Part shown: positions 25,681-33,971 of the stretch, piece by piece
Layout: the number at the start of each line of letters is the position of its first letter
Position numbering within the stretch: the stretch's first letter is position 1
Assembly (NCBI GenBank): GCA_004294265.1
Contig: REAG01000122.1
Coordinates: 1 to 33,971, forward strand
Source of the DNA: Cytophagales bacterium
GTDB lineage: Bacteria; Bacteroidota; Bacteroidia; Cytophagales; UBA9547
Reading direction: 5' to 3'
DNA length: 33,971 nucleotides
Notes under the pieces: generated by a model
Seen by the model: the letters and a program-made list of their open reading frames with translations, nothing else
Told to the model about the DNA's origin: nothing
Databases searched by the model: none
Position numbers and translations under genes: made by a program

Positions 25681-25777
25681 AGTCTAATAAATTTTACAAT
25701 TAAATTTTCATAAAACCCCTTTCTTATTTCCCCAATGGGGAAAAGTTTTCAAGGAATTTGTAATTATTTATTAGACT
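25681..25777. repeat. Dispersed palindromic element family 2, copy 1 (MITE-like)
   Basis: The 97-bp element is bounded by AGTCTAATAAAT and its exact inverse ATTTATTAGACT; weaker pairing continues inward (TTTACAA / TTGTAAT). The centre has the hairpin TTTCCCC-aat-GGGGAAA. Copy 2 at 30967-31063 shares a nearly identical core (AAAACCCCTTTCTTATTTCC.. through AAGGAATTTGTAA). It lies between the trxB terminator and rsmE and has no coding capacity. Confidence 0.85.
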
Positions 25778-25799
25778 TTATCTAAATTAAAATTAAAAA

Positions 25800-26504
25800 T
25801 TGAGCTTATTCTATACACCTAATCCTGTTTTTTTATCTTTAGAAGAAACTAATCATGCAAAAAATGTGCTTAGATTAAAAGAATTAGATATAATTGAAAC
25901 GCTGGATGGAAAAGGAAATTATTACAAATCTAAAATCATTACATTTTCTAAAATTGGTTCTGTTTTAGAAATAATTTCTCAAGAATCAAAAGAAAACGAC
26001 TTAAATTATAAGTTGCATATTGCAATAGCTCCTACCAAAAATTCGGATAGATTAGAATGGTTTGTTGAAAAGGCGGTTGAAATTGGCATCTCTGAAATTA
26101 CTTTTTTGCAATGTAAACATAGTGAAAGAAAGCAAATTAATATAGAAAGAATTGAAAAAGTGGTCGTTTCGGCAATGAAACAATCAAAAAAATATTATGC
26201 TCCCAAAATAAATAATTTATTTCCTTTTTCTGATTTTGTAAAAAAATCAAATCAAACTGTTTCTAAATTTATTGCTTACCTTGAGGACGATGATAGGTTT
26301 TCGTTAAAAGAAAAAATTAAGGCAAATTTAACAAACGATTATTTAATTTTAATTGGTCCTGAAGGCGATTTTTCGTCACAAGAAATTGAAACAGCAAAAA
26401 AAAATAATTATATTCCTGTTTCTTTAGGAAATTCTAGGCTTAGAACCGAAACCGCTGGTATTTATGTAACTTCAGTTGTATCGATATTGAATGGAGAAAA
26501 TTGA
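25800..26504 (+). CDS. rsmE: 16S rRNA (uracil-1498-N3)-methyltransferase
   Basis: The 234-residue SPOUT-family enzyme methylates U1498 of 16S rRNA. It has an N-terminal PUA-like domain (HAKNVLRLKELDIIETLDGKGN, about 18-40) and a knotted SAM-binding domain with IAPTKNSDRLEWFVEKAVEIGISEI, the IGPEGDFSSQEIETAKK loop and VSLGNSRLRTETAGI. The start is TTG: it places the conserved (M)xLFYTP N-terminus at codon 1, and no ATG is available nearby. It begins 22 bp after the family 2 repeat copy and converges with the receiver-kinase gene (46-bp gap). Confidence 0.95.
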   Translation: MSLFYTPNPVFLSLEETNHAKNVLRLKELDIIETLDGKGNYYKSKIITFSKIGSVLEIISQESKENDLNYKLHIAIAPTKNSDRLEWFVEKAVEIGISEITFLQCKHSERKQINIERIEKVVVSAMKQSKKYYAPKINNLFPFSDFVKKSNQTVSKFIAYLEDDDRFSLKEKIKANLTNDYLILIGPEGDFSSQEIETAKKNNYIPVSLGNSRLRTETAGIYVTSVVSILNGEN

Positions 26505-26550
26505 TTTTTAAATTAAATTTATTTAAAAAATTAACTTAAAAACTACGCAG

Positions 26551-27657
26551 CTATTTTGGCAATGAAAATTTCATAGTAGTTCCTTTTCCGATTTCGCTTT
26601 CAATTTGGAAATTTCCATTTAATTTTTGAATGTATTCACGGCATAAAAGCAAACCTAAACCAGTTCCTTTTTCTCCATGGGTGCCATCAGTGGTATAAAA
26701 ACCAGCACCAAGAATTTTTTCAATGGCAGGTTTAGGAATTCCAACACCCGTATCGATGATTGAAAATTGAATCATTTTTGAGTCAATATTTTCATCTACA
26801 TTAATCTTGATAGAACCATTTTCAGGCGTAAATTTAATGGCATTTTTAACTATATTTCTAATTACCATCATCACTGATTGAGCATCCGTTTTCATAGTAA
26901 GATTTGGAGAAACATTTGCAAATAATGTTATATTTTTTTCTCCTGCATAAAAACGTAAATTTTTGATTTTTTCTTCAATTAGATCATTTACGTTTATTTC
27001 TTTCAGTTGTAATTGACTGTTGCTAATTTGAGAAGCCGACCAATTTAATAAATTATTTAAAAGTTCGCTTGTATTTGAAACGCTTGTTTTTAAACTTTCA
27101 AAACATTCTTTTATGCCATTTTCATCTAATACTTTCATATCTACCAATTGCATAAGCCCAAAAATGGAGTTTAAAGGGGCTTTTAAATCATGACCAATGA
27201 TAGAAAATAGTTTTGTTTTGGTAAGATTTAACTTTTCTAATTCTTCTTTTTGATCCAAAAGTTGATCTCGAGCAATTTTTAAAGCTGAATGAACATTCAC
27301 TCTCGAAAGTAATTCTTTGCTATTAAAAGGTTTTGTAACATAATCAACCGCACCTACTTCAAAACCTTTAATCATGGCATCTGATTCGGTTTTGGCAGTA
27401 AGGAAAATGACTGGAATGTGTTGAATTAAATCATCGTCTTTTAGGTGCTTACAAGTTTCATAACCGTCCATTTCAGGCATCATTATGTCTAATAATATGA
27501 CATCAGGATTGAATTTTTTGGCTAATTCAAGGGCTTGTTTTCCATTGGTAGCCATCGAAATTTCAAATCCATTTTTGACTAAAATGCTTCCTAAAACTTT
27601 CAAGTTTTCGGGTAAATCATCAACAGCAAGTACTCTAATTTTTTTTTTAATTTCCAT
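26551..27657 (-). CDS. Receiver domain-histidine kinase protein
   Basis: The 368-residue soluble protein has an N-terminal response-regulator domain (about 8-122) and a histidine kinase core. The receiver carries the acidic pair in LAVDDLPEN, the phospho-acceptor Asp in DVILLDIMMPEMDGYE (about 57), and Thr and Lys in FLTAKT and VTKPF. The kinase has the H-box FSIIGHDLKAPLNSIFG (phospho-His near 157) and N, G1 and G2 boxes (NAIKFTPENG, DTGVGIP, GTGLGL). There is no membrane segment or sensor domain, so input probably comes through phosphorylation of the receiver. The gene directly follows the membrane hybrid kinase (54-bp gap), suggesting that the two form a phosphorelay. No DNA-binding output domain is present. 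Confidence 0.92.
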   Translation of the reverse strand: MEIKKKIRVLAVDDLPENLKVLGSILVKNGFEISMATNGKQALELAKKFNPDVILLDIMMPEMDGYETCKHLKDDDLIQHIPVIFLTAKTESDAMIKGFEVGAVDYVTKPFNSKELLSRVNVHSALKIARDQLLDQKEELEKLNLTKTKLFSIIGHDLKAPLNSIFGLMQLVDMKVLDENGIKECFESLKTSVSNTSELLNNLLNWSASQISNSQLQLKEINVNDLIEEKIKNLRFYAGEKNITLFANVSPNLTMKTDAQSVMMVIRNIVKNAIKFTPENGSIKINVDENIDSKMIQFSIIDTGVGIPKPAIEKILGAGFYTTDGTHGEKGTGLGLLLCREYIQKLNGNFQIESEIGKGTTMKFSLPK

Positions 27658-27672
27658 TATAGGCAGTAATAA

Positions 27673-27719
27673 TATATTAATTTAATTTAATTTAATTTGG
27701 TTTAAATTAAATTAATATA
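27673..27719 (-). other. 18-bp perfect AT-only hairpin spanning kinase stop codon
   Basis: TATATTAATTTAATTTAA (27673-27690) and TTAAATTAAATTAATATA (27702-27719) pair perfectly with an 11-base loop. The arm at 27702-27719 contains the TAA stop of the hybrid kinase (27714-27712), and the structure ends 15 bp before the ATG of the downstream kinase. It might set relative expression of the two kinases by attenuation or mRNA processing. Confidence 0.7.
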
Positions 27720-30708
27720 GTTTTTTTAATAATTTTGGTATCTCTATTAAATCAAAAGATTGAATTGAAAAAGATAAATCATTCACTAAAATATGTAATA
27801 ATTTGTTTGATTCATATTCAGGTTGTTGTTTTATTTCTTCCAATAAAGTTATTAAATCTTCGTTGTTAAAACCACCTGCCGAAAGTTCATTATTCAAAAG
27901 TTTAGCTTTGTTTACTATGGCATCAGAAAGCACAAATTTATCATTGATTATTTGTTTAGAATCAATTTTAACACTTTCAATATTAGATATAGATATATTT
28001 GAAGGAATTATTCCTACCTCTGATTTCAAAAATTTAGCTAAACAAGAAAGTAAAGCTTGTTTGCTTACTGGTTTGGTAAGATAATCATTGAATTTTAGTT
28101 CTTTTATTCTATCTTGATCATCTTTCATAGCTTGAGCCGTGAGGGCAATAATCGGAATATGAGCGAGTTCTGGAATTCTATCAATAGTTGCTTTTGCCTC
28201 ATATCCATCCATAACGGGCATTTTTATATCCATAAACACAAACTCAAAAGGCTGTGATTTAAGTTTTTCTATGGCAATTTTTCCATTTTCAGCTTCCGTA
28301 ATATTTAAGCCATAAGGACGCAAAAATCCTTTGACCACTTCCCTATTCATCGCAATATCGTCCACCAAAAGAATAGAAGCATTATTGAAATGAATATCTT
28401 CATTAACGGTTTCAGTTACCATCTTTTGTTGTAAAGTTGCTACCGAAATGTTATATAAACATACCCTAAAAGTACTTCCTTTGCCCAATTCACTTTCCAC
28501 TTCGAGCTTTCCCCCCATCAATTCGACCAAACGTTTTGTGATGGTTAAGCCCAATCCTGTTCCACCAAATTTTCTATTTTCTTGCCCTTCTTGCTGGGTA
28601 AATGCTTCAAATATTTTGTTAATATCTTTTTGAGGAATACCAATGCCAGTGTCTATAATTTCAAATTTAATGTCCACCAAGCTATCCATTTTCTCTTTGT
28701 AGCTGCTCACAACTCTTAAAGTTACAGAGCCTTCACTTGTAAATTTAATGGCATTACCTACTAAATTAAAAATTACTTGACGCAATCTTAACTCATCTAA
28801 AAGTAAAGATTCTGGTAAAGATTTATCAATATCTAATTTAAGTTCAAGATTTTTTTCAGCTGTTTTGACCGTAAACACACTTATTATTTCTTCAAACATT
28901 CCTTTCGGATGGGTTGGTGCTAACTGTATTTCAAATTTCCCAGACTCAATTTTTGATAAATCCAGAATATCATTTATCAATCCTAATAAGTTTTTACCAC
29001 TCGAAAGTATATTTTTAATATACACTTTTTGCATCGGATCATCCACCATGTCGTTCAATAATTCAGCAAAACCAAGCACTGCATTCATAGGCGTACGAAT
29101 TTCGTGGCTCATATTTGCTAAAAATTCCGATTTTACTTTTGTGGCACTTTCGGCTTGATTTTTGGCATCTAAAACCGCTTCTTGCTGCGTAATCATCTCT
29201 TCTTGGTTTTGTTTCAGTTCCTCGTTTTGAGTTCCGATTTCTTCTACCATTTCTTGCAACTGAATTTGCTTATCTTTGATACTAAAAACCATGCCATTAA
29301 ATGCATTTACAAGATTTTTAACTTCAATCGGGCTTTCTACTTCGTTTGCTTTTGCCTCCAAATCACCTGCCTCAACCATGAGTGCTTTTTGAGATAAATC
29401 TAAAATGGGATTGGCGATATAATTTGCAACTTTAAAACTCAACCATATTACCAGCATAAAAATAAAAAGCAACATTACAATAATGATATTTCGCAATAAA
29501 ATAACACTTTCAAAGGTTTCTTGTTCTTCAATTTCACATACCAAATTCCAATTCAAACCCTCAATTTCTAAAGGAGAGAATGAAGTTAAAACTGATTTAC
29601 CAAGATAATTAGTGCTAATTTCTGTACTAGAAATTCCTTTATTTGCTTTCTCAGTTATGGGAGAATTTACATCATTAAATAAAATAGAAGAATTAGAGAA
29701 TTTCATTTCATCAATAATCGATTTATCTAAGTTTTTGATCGTTTCAAGTTCATAAAAGAATTTTGTTCTATTGTCTTTTAAAGCCCTAGCATCGCTTCTC
29801 ATTTTACCATCATTGCCCACCATAAAACTTTCCCCCGTCATCCCCAGTCCATCCTTAAGCCAATTTGATTGATTGGTCATTACTTCATTTAAAACATCAA
29901 TCGAAACTTGCATTAACAAAATGGCTATCCTTTTATTGCCATCGTAAATTGGTTTTGCTACAAACATAGAAGGGATGCCACGAGAAGGGTAATATATTTC
30001 AAAATCTGAAATAACTGAATTTACATTATTATCTATTTTTAATGCTTTATCAAATATTTTTCCTGAAATAAAATCCTTAAAAGGAGCTTCTTTCATACTT
30101 ACCGCTTCATCTGCCTCATGATTGGTATTGTAAAAACACTCTCCAGTGGCATCATCCAAAATCATGACATCGTAATATTTGAATGTTTTTGTAAATTCTT
30201 TAATCAATAAATCAGCTTTGGTGTGAGCCACATAATAAGGATGTAGGGACGAAATTAAATTACCTTTATAAGCCACAAAATGGTATTGATAAAATTTTCT
30301 TCGATCGTTTTTAGGAAATAAATTTTCTATGGGAAGTGTTTTTTGATTGCTTGAACTTATAGATTCAAAAAAATCTTTTCTATAAAATTCATTCATTTTA
30401 AATCCATAGTAATCACTATTTTTAGAGTCAATTTCGCTTTCAAAATAGGATTTTTTTAAATCATTTGCCGAATTTATAAACCAAGGACGTGTAGAAAGAT
30501 AGTATAAATCAGAGCGAACTTGCTTAAAATAATTTTCAATTTGTCGTTTTTTAATTTCTCGAATGGCAGTTAATTTATTAAAAGATTCTTCTTGGATGAC
30601 AATTTTGGCTCTTGTAAAAGATAAATAAGCAATAATCACGACAGGAATCATGACCAACATTAGAAAAAGTATAACTAAGCGACTTTTAAGACTTTGGAAT
30701 TTAAGCAT
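27712..30708 (-). CDS. Membrane hybrid sensor histidine kinase (Cache-like sensor, HAMP, receiver)
   Basis: The 998-residue protein has TM1 (about 8-30), a large periplasmic double-Cache-like sensor (about 35-415, with [34 protein letters not shown]), TM2 (about 418-440), a HAMP domain (about 440-490) and a coiled coil (about 490-530). The kinase core has the H-box [23 protein letters not shown] (phospho-His near 534) and ATPase boxes [20 protein letters not shown] and [10 protein letters not shown]. It ends with a receiver domain (about 780-895, phospho-Asp in [15 protein letters not shown]) and about 100 further residues of helical character. I cannot confirm an Hpt His in that tail. The sensor resembles domains of methyl-accepting chemoreceptors and binds small ligands in known cases; the ligand here is unknown. 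A receiver-kinase gene follows it. Confidence 0.92.
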   Translation of the reverse strand: MLKFQSLKSRLVILFLMLVMIPVVIIAYLSFTRAKIVIQEESFNKLTAIREIKKRQIENYFKQVRSDLYYLSTRPWFINSANDLKKSYFESEIDSKNSDYYGFKMNEFYRKDFFESISSSNQKTLPIENLFPKNDRRKFYQYHFVAYKGNLISSLHPYYVAHTKADLLIKEFTKTFKYYDVMILDDATGECFYNTNHEADEAVSMKEAPFKDFISGKIFDKALKIDNNVNSVISDFEIYYPSRGIPSMFVAKPIYDGNKRIAILLMQVSIDVLNEVMTNQSNWLKDGLGMTGESFMVGNDGKMRSDARALKDNRTKFFYELETIKNLDKSIIDEMKFSNSSILFNDVNSPITEKANKGISSTEISTNYLGKSVLTSFSPLEIEGLNWNLVCEIEEQETFESVILLRNIIIVMLLFIFMLVIWLSFKVANYIANPILDLSQKALMVEAGDLEAKANEVESPIEVKNLVNAFNGMVFSIKDKQIQLQEMVEEIGTQNEELKQNQEEMITQQEAVLDAKNQAESATKVKSEFLANMSHEIRTPMNAVLGFAELLNDMVDDPMQKVYIKNILSSGKNLLGLINDILDLSKIESGKFEIQLAPTHPKGMFEEIISVFTVKTAEKNLELKLDIDKSLPESLLLDELRLRQVIFNLVGNAIKFTSEGSVTLRVVSSYKEKMDSLVDIKFEIIDTGIGIPQKDINKIFEAFTQQEGQENRKFGGTGLGLTITKRLVELMGGKLEVESELGKGSTFRVCLYNISVATLQQKMVTETVNEDIHFNNASILLVDDIAMNREVVKGFLRPYGLNITEAENGKIAIEKLKSQPFEFVFMDIKMPVMDGYEAKATIDRIPELAHIPIIALTAQAMKDDQDRIKELKFNDYLTKPVSKQALLSCLAKFLKSEVGIIPSNISISNIESVKIDSKQIINDKFVLSDAIVNKAKLLNNELSAGGFNNEDLITLLEEIKQQPEYESNKLLHILVNDLSFSIQSFDLIEIPKLLKKLY

Positions 30709-30792
30709 TGAATTAGAGCGTATTTTTATTACAAATATAAGTAGAAATAACTATAAATTTGAGATTTTGAAATATTAAGGATATAAGGGAAT

Positions 30793-30900
30793 CTCTAAAA
30801 ACCCCAATATTATTTTTAAAAACCCCACCCAAACTAATTTCTGCTACGAAACCGCAGAATCCAAGTTGGAGGGCTTCAACGGAATTGAGGTTTTTAGGAG
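30793..30900. repeat. Dispersed palindromic repeat family 1, copy B
   Basis: The outer arms CTCTAAAAACCCCAAT (left) and ATTGAGGTTTTTAGGAG (right) are near-complementary. The core ACCCCACCC..TAATTTCTGCTACGAAACCGCAGAATCC matches copy A at 2911-2994, including the loop. Inner pairing is TTCTGC/GCAGAA-like, with CCCACCCAAAC opposite GTTGGAGGG. It is non-coding. Confidence 0.75.
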
Positions 30901-30966
30901 TTATTATATATCTAACTTTCATTTATAAAAAAATAGAAAAGTTGAAATTAAATTATTGTTATAGTG

Positions 30967-31063
30967 AAACTAATAAATATTTATTATTATATTTTTATAA
31001 AACCCCTTTCTTATTTCCCAATGGGGAAAAGTTATCAAGGAATTTGTAACTATTTATTAGACT
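30967..31063. repeat. Dispersed palindromic element family 2, copy 2 (MITE-like)
   Basis: The core AAAACCCCTTTCTTATTTCC..AATGGGGAAAAGTT.TCAAGGAATTTGTAA.TATTTATTAGACTTTAT is nearly identical to copy 1 at 25681-25777. The left end (AACTAATAAAT) is diverged from the AGTCTAATAAAT terminus, while the right end is intact. It lies 66 bp from family 1 copy B. Confidence 0.85.
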
Positions 31064-31514
31064 TTATAAAATAACATTTAAACGTGTAAAACAAATGAAA
31101 AACAAAGATTTCAGAAATTTCTTTTGTAAAATTAGTTATTAATATTCAGCTTTTTTATTATAATTTATTAATATTTTTAACAAATTAGTATCAAATCCAA
31201 TTTCAATTATTATAAATTCTTGATATTGAATTATTTTTGATACATTTTAATCATAAAGAAACAATTTTAATGCTACTTTGTGTCAAATTACTTCCAAATA
31301 ATAAAAATGTTTAAATTCCTTTAAAATAGGATATAAAGTAAACTGAAAGCATATAATTATTAATTTTAAAAACTTGTTTGTTTAAAAAAATGATGATTAA
31401 ATAACACTATAAAAGTTTATTTTAAAATAAAAATAATATTTTAACATCAATGTTTCATTTTTTATTACTTTTATAATGTCAAATTGATGAAATAAATGAA
31501 TTTAACTTATAATA

Positions 31515-31548
31515 TTGAAACATATATTTATTTTATTATGTATATTTG
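31515..31548 (+). promoter_or_regulatory. Promoter of repeat-bearing PD40 gene (TTG / TATATTTG)
   Basis: TTG at 31515-31517 and TATATTTG at 31541-31548 are separated by 23 bp. The ATG at 31585 is 36 bp further on, a normal leader length. Confidence 0.55.
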
Positions 31549-31584
31549 CCTGTAAGTAAATATTACGCAAATCATTTAATTAAC

Positions 31585-33971
31585 ATGAGGTTTTTTTATA
31601 CATTTATATATATACTTTTTATTTTAACATTTCCTTCATTTTCACAACAAAAGTCGCCCGATGTTGAACTTGTGAATTTGGCAAACGAAATGTTTAATTT
31701 TGGTGATAAAAAAGATGCTCTTGCCGTTTATTTGCAAGCTGTTGAATTAAATCCAGATAATATTTCAGCTAATTTAATGGCTGGAAGGTGCTATATCGAA
31801 ACAATTAGCAAAGAACTTTCAGTAACATATTTAATAAAAGCCTATGAATTAGATAAAAATGTTTTACCAGATATATTATTTAAAATAGGTCAAGGTTATC
31901 AATTTGGTTCTCGTTTTGATGATGCAATCAAATATTATGAACTTTATAAACAAAACCTTACCGATGAGAAAACCGCTAAAATGTCGAGTAATGTTATGAA
32001 CGAAGTAATTCGTTCGGATAGAAAAATATTTGAATGTCAAAATGGAAAAAAATATCTTGCAGCTCCAAAAAATTATATTATTGAAAATTTAAAAGACGTT
32101 ATTAATTCCGAATATCCCGATTATGTTCCTTCGGTTACTGCCGATCAAAAAACGCTAATTTTTACTTCAAGACGTTCGGGCGGGGTTGGAAAAAATAAAG
32201 ATACCGATAACGAGTTTTTTGAAGATATTTGGATAGCAAAGAAAAAAGACAACGGTGAATGGGGCTATCCTACCAATGTGGGTCCGCCAATAAACACCAT
32301 TTCTCATGATGCAAACGTAAGTATTTCACCTGATGGTAAAAGAATTTTTATTTTTAAGCCCGAAAACGAAGGAGATTTGTTTGAATGTGAAATAAAACCA
32401 GACGGAAAATGGACTCAACCCAAAAGTTTGGGTTCAAATATAAACACTAAATACAGAGAATTATCAGTAACGATTTCTCAAGATGGGAAATCACTTTATT
32501 TTTCTAGCAATAGAGAAGGCGGCTTCGGTGGCTTGGATTTATATAGAAGTAGATTGGATGAAAATCAAAAATGGGGAACACCAGAAAATTTGGGTTCTGC
32601 CGTCAATACCGAATACGATGAGGATGCCCCATTCATAGATTCAGATGGAAAAACTTTGTATTTTTCTTCGCAAGGACACAAAGGAATTGGTGGTTATGAT
32701 ATTTATAAATCCGTTTGGGATCAGCCAAAAAGAAGTTGGACACTACCCGAAAATATGGGCTTTCCTCTCAATTCTCCTGATCATGATATTTATTTTGTGC
32801 TTTCAGGAGACAGGAAAACAGGATATTATGCCTCTGCAAAAGGCGATGGATTTGGGGACAAAGATATATACAAAATTTACCTTTCGCCTGATGAAAACGA
32901 TATATCTAAATTGCAAAAAGATGCAATTGCAACCATTGAAAAAAAACAAATTGAAGATATTGCTTTGCCAACTTTAAGCCTTGCTAATAAGAAAAAAATT
33001 ACTGCTTCCACAAAAACTGATGCTAATTCTAGGGTTGGTTCTATCGAAAAAACAATTTTAGATAAGAATTTAATGCCACAAAAAATAGCCAATACCACAT
33101 CAACTTCAGAGGTTTCAGCTTCAGTTTTGAATTTACCTAATTTAGAACAGAAAAACACAAATAGAACTTCTAAAGATGCTGGAAATGAACATAATGATAC
33201 TCCAAATACATCTAATACAAGTTTAAAAGACAAAACAAATAAATCACTTATAGCTCAAAATAGTATTTCTGGAACAAATTTTAATACTAAAACCAATGTT
33301 TTAAAATCTGAAAAAACTGAAACTATTTCTGCCAATTCAACCAATTTGAAAGATGCGAATACAACTGCAAAAACTGATGCAAATTCAGCAATTTCTGGCA
33401 ATTCAACTAATTTGAAAAATGCGAATTCATCTGCAAAAACTGAAACAAATTCAGCAATTTCTGCCAATTCAACCAATTTAAAAGATGCGAATACAACTGC
33501 AAAAACTGATGCAAATTCAGCAATTTCTGCCAATACAACCAATTTGAAAGATGCGAATACAACTGCAAAAACTGAAACAAATTCAGCAATTTCTGCCAAT
33601 TCAACCAATTTGAAAGATGCGAATACAACTGCAAAAACTGATGCAAATTCAACAATTTCTGCCAATTCAACCAATTTGAAAGATGCGAATACAACTGCAA
33701 AAACTGATGCAAATTCAGCAATTTCTGCCAATTCAACCAATTTGAAAGATGCGAATACAACTGCAAAAACTGAAACAAATTCTGCAATTTCTGCCAATTC
33801 AACCAATTTTAAAGATGCGAATTCAACTGCAAAAACTGATGCAAATTCAGCAATTTCTGCCAATTCAACCAATTTGAAAGATGCGAATTCAACTGCAAAA
33901 ACTGATGCAAATTCAGCAATTTCTGCCAATTCAACCAATTTGAAAGATGCGAATACAACTGCAAAAACTGA
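31585..33971 (+). CDS. TPR-PD40 outer-membrane protein with 22-residue repeat region, 3' end missing
   Basis: An open frame of 795 codons runs off the right edge, so the ORF track missed it. It begins with a signal peptide (MRFFYTFIYILFILTFPSFSQ) and TPR-like helices (about 25-135), followed by PD40 blades (about 165-430; LYFSSNREGGFGGLDLYRS, LYFSSQGHKGIGGYDIYKS) that closely parallel the PorE-like protein at 6726. Where that paralogue has its carboxypeptidase-regulatory and OmpA domains, this one has a Ser/Thr/Asn/Lys-rich linker (about 432-580) and then a 22-residue tandem repeat. A C-terminal OmpA domain beyond the window is likely by analogy but unseen. It is probably an envelope protein with an extended, repeat-built spacer. 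Confidence 0.9.
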   Translation, partial: MRFFYTFIYILFILTFPSFSQQKSPDVELVNLANEMFNFGDKKDALAVYLQAVELNPDNISANLMAGRCYIETISKELSVTYLIKAYELDKNVLPDILFKIGQGYQFGSRFDDAIKYYELYKQNLTDEKTAKMSSNVMNEVIRSDRKIFECQNGKKYLAAPKNYIIENLKDVINSEYPDYVPSVTADQKTLIFTSRRSGGVGKNKDTDNEFFEDIWIAKKKDNGEWGYPTNVGPPINTISHDANVSISPDGKRIFIFKPENEGDLFECEIKPDGKWTQPKSLGSNINTKYRELSVTISQDGKSLYFSSNREGGFGGLDLYRSRLDENQKWGTPENLGSAVNTEYDEDAPFIDSDGKTLYFSSQGHKGIGGYDIYKSVWDQPKRSWTLPENMGFPLNSPDHDIYFVLSGDRKTGYYASAKGDGFGDKDIYKIYLSPDENDISKLQKDAIATIEKKQIEDIALPTLSLANKKKITASTKTDANSRVGSIEKTILDKNLMPQKIANTTSTSEVSASVLNLPNLEQKNTNRTSKDAGNEHNDTPNTSNTSLKDKTNKSLIAQNSISGTNFNTKTNVLKSEKTETISANSTNLKDANTTAKTDANSAISGNSTNLKNANSSAKTETNSAISANSTNLKDANTTAKTDANSAISANTTNLKDANTTAKTETNSAISANSTNLKDANTTAKTDANSTISANSTNLKDANTTAKTDANSAISANSTNLKDANTTAKTETNSAISANSTNFKDANSTAKTDANSAISANSTNLKDANSTAKTDANSAISANSTNLKDANTTAKT
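33325..33971 (+). repeat. 66-bp in-frame tandem repeat array, nine full units plus a partial
   Basis: Units begin at 33325 and every 66 bp to 33919; the tenth is cut by the window edge. The consensus product is ISANSTNLKDANTTAKTDANSA. Variation is limited (D-A or E-T at 18-19; S/T at 5 and 13; G3, N10 and S14 in unit 2; F8 in unit 8), and DNA identity between units is very high, indicating recent expansion. Degenerate upstream relatives are visible at 33265 (ISGTNFNTKTN..EKTET, 20 codons) and near 33010 (TKTDANSRVG). The antisense strand is also open across the array, which explains the two ORF-track entries there. Confidence 0.95.

Larger units (their letters stand above)
30709..31584. other. 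Long gene-free divergent region with two different repeats
   Basis: This is the longest gap in the window. It holds family 1 copy B (30793-30900), family 2 copy 2 (30967-31063), and then about 520 bp of very AT-rich sequence. A weak inverted repeat GTATCAAA / TTTGATAC (31188-31243) and a good promoter just before the third PD40 gene are the only other signals. The 69-residue minus-strand ORF at 30713-30922 simply reads through the repeat and I do not count it as a gene. Confidence 0.7.

Noticed and set aside
30713-30922. 69-residue minus-strand ORF upstream of the hybrid kinase
   Set aside because: Most of it reads through dispersed repeat family 1 copy B, it has no recognisable domain, and its sequence is explained by the repeat.
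31188-31243. Inverted repeat GTATCAAA / TTTGATAC
   Set aside because: Arms of 8 bp with a 40-bp separation are expected by chance in such AT-rich sequence.
32645-32977. 110-residue plus-strand ORF
   Set aside because: It lies in another frame inside the third PD40 gene, whose frame is supported by PD40 motifs.
33255-33938. Minus-strand ORF (227 aa, VELAEIAEFASVFAV repeats) and a second minus-strand ORF at 33407-33802
   Set aside because: They are antisense readings of the 66-bp array. A unit length divisible by three keeps any stop-free frame open, and the plus strand carries the long TPR-PD40 gene in one continuous frame.
33325-33971. CRISPR-like array
   Set aside because: The repeats are contiguous with no unique spacers, are in frame and encode protein; no cas genes are present.

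Overview
The window is strongly AT-rich and looks like chromosomal DNA of a member of the Bacteroidota. The reasons are: three outer-membrane proteins that combine TPR, PD40 (WD40-like propeller) and OmpA-type parts; a BT_3928-type DoxX protein; a Bacteroidota-type GNAT acetyltransferase (EESAKARGTGIA); start codons preceded by A-rich leaders rather than AGGAGG; and several promoter-like TAnnTTTG boxes, the -7 element of this phylum. The order cannot be fixed from the sequence alone. I see no rRNA, tRNA, CRISPR array, transposase or phage gene.

Layout. 1-2728 (-): a translationally coupled trio of PD40/OmpA protein, DUF486 small membrane protein, and an unknown gene that runs off the left edge. 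3053-6526 (-): a secreted GH78 alpha-L-rhamnosidase with chitobiase-like and PA14 tail domains, divergent from 6726-8792 (+), a PorE-like TPR-PD40-CarboxypepD_reg-OmpA protein. 8809-10332 (-): ftsY and a VanZ-family gene. 10596-13588 (+): GNAT acetyltransferase, Ppx/GppA phosphatase, DoxX/thioredoxin-like membrane protein. 13583-19672 (-): a colinear six-gene run of hypothetical outer-membrane protein, oligopeptide-binding lipoprotein, M23 peptidase, folA, an EboD-like dehydroquinate-synthase-family gene and coaD. 19749-26504 (+): rlmN, a TMTC-like GT-C membrane protein with TPRs, dnaN, trxB and rsmE. 26551-30708 (-): a sensor hybrid kinase followed by a receiver-kinase protein. 31585-end (+): a third TPR-PD40 protein, absent from the ORF track because it has no stop in the window; it enters a 66-bp/22-residue tandem repeat array that runs off the right edge.

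Much of the window is housekeeping: replication clamp, SRP receptor, rRNA methylation, CoA, folate and thioredoxin systems. The accessory signal is of two kinds. The first is the set of three PD40 envelope proteins, one with a recently expanded repeat stalk and one with Asn in place of the usual Asp in its OmpA domain. The second is a set of non-coding structures: two families of dispersed palindromic elements (two copies each; one copy of each family sits close together upstream of the hybrid kinase), long perfect hairpins, and an ATATT microsatellite. Several genes appear to start with TTG (2728, 16704, 25800), and several ORF-track starts need trimming (582, 9765, 10332, 16704, 19672, 20951).
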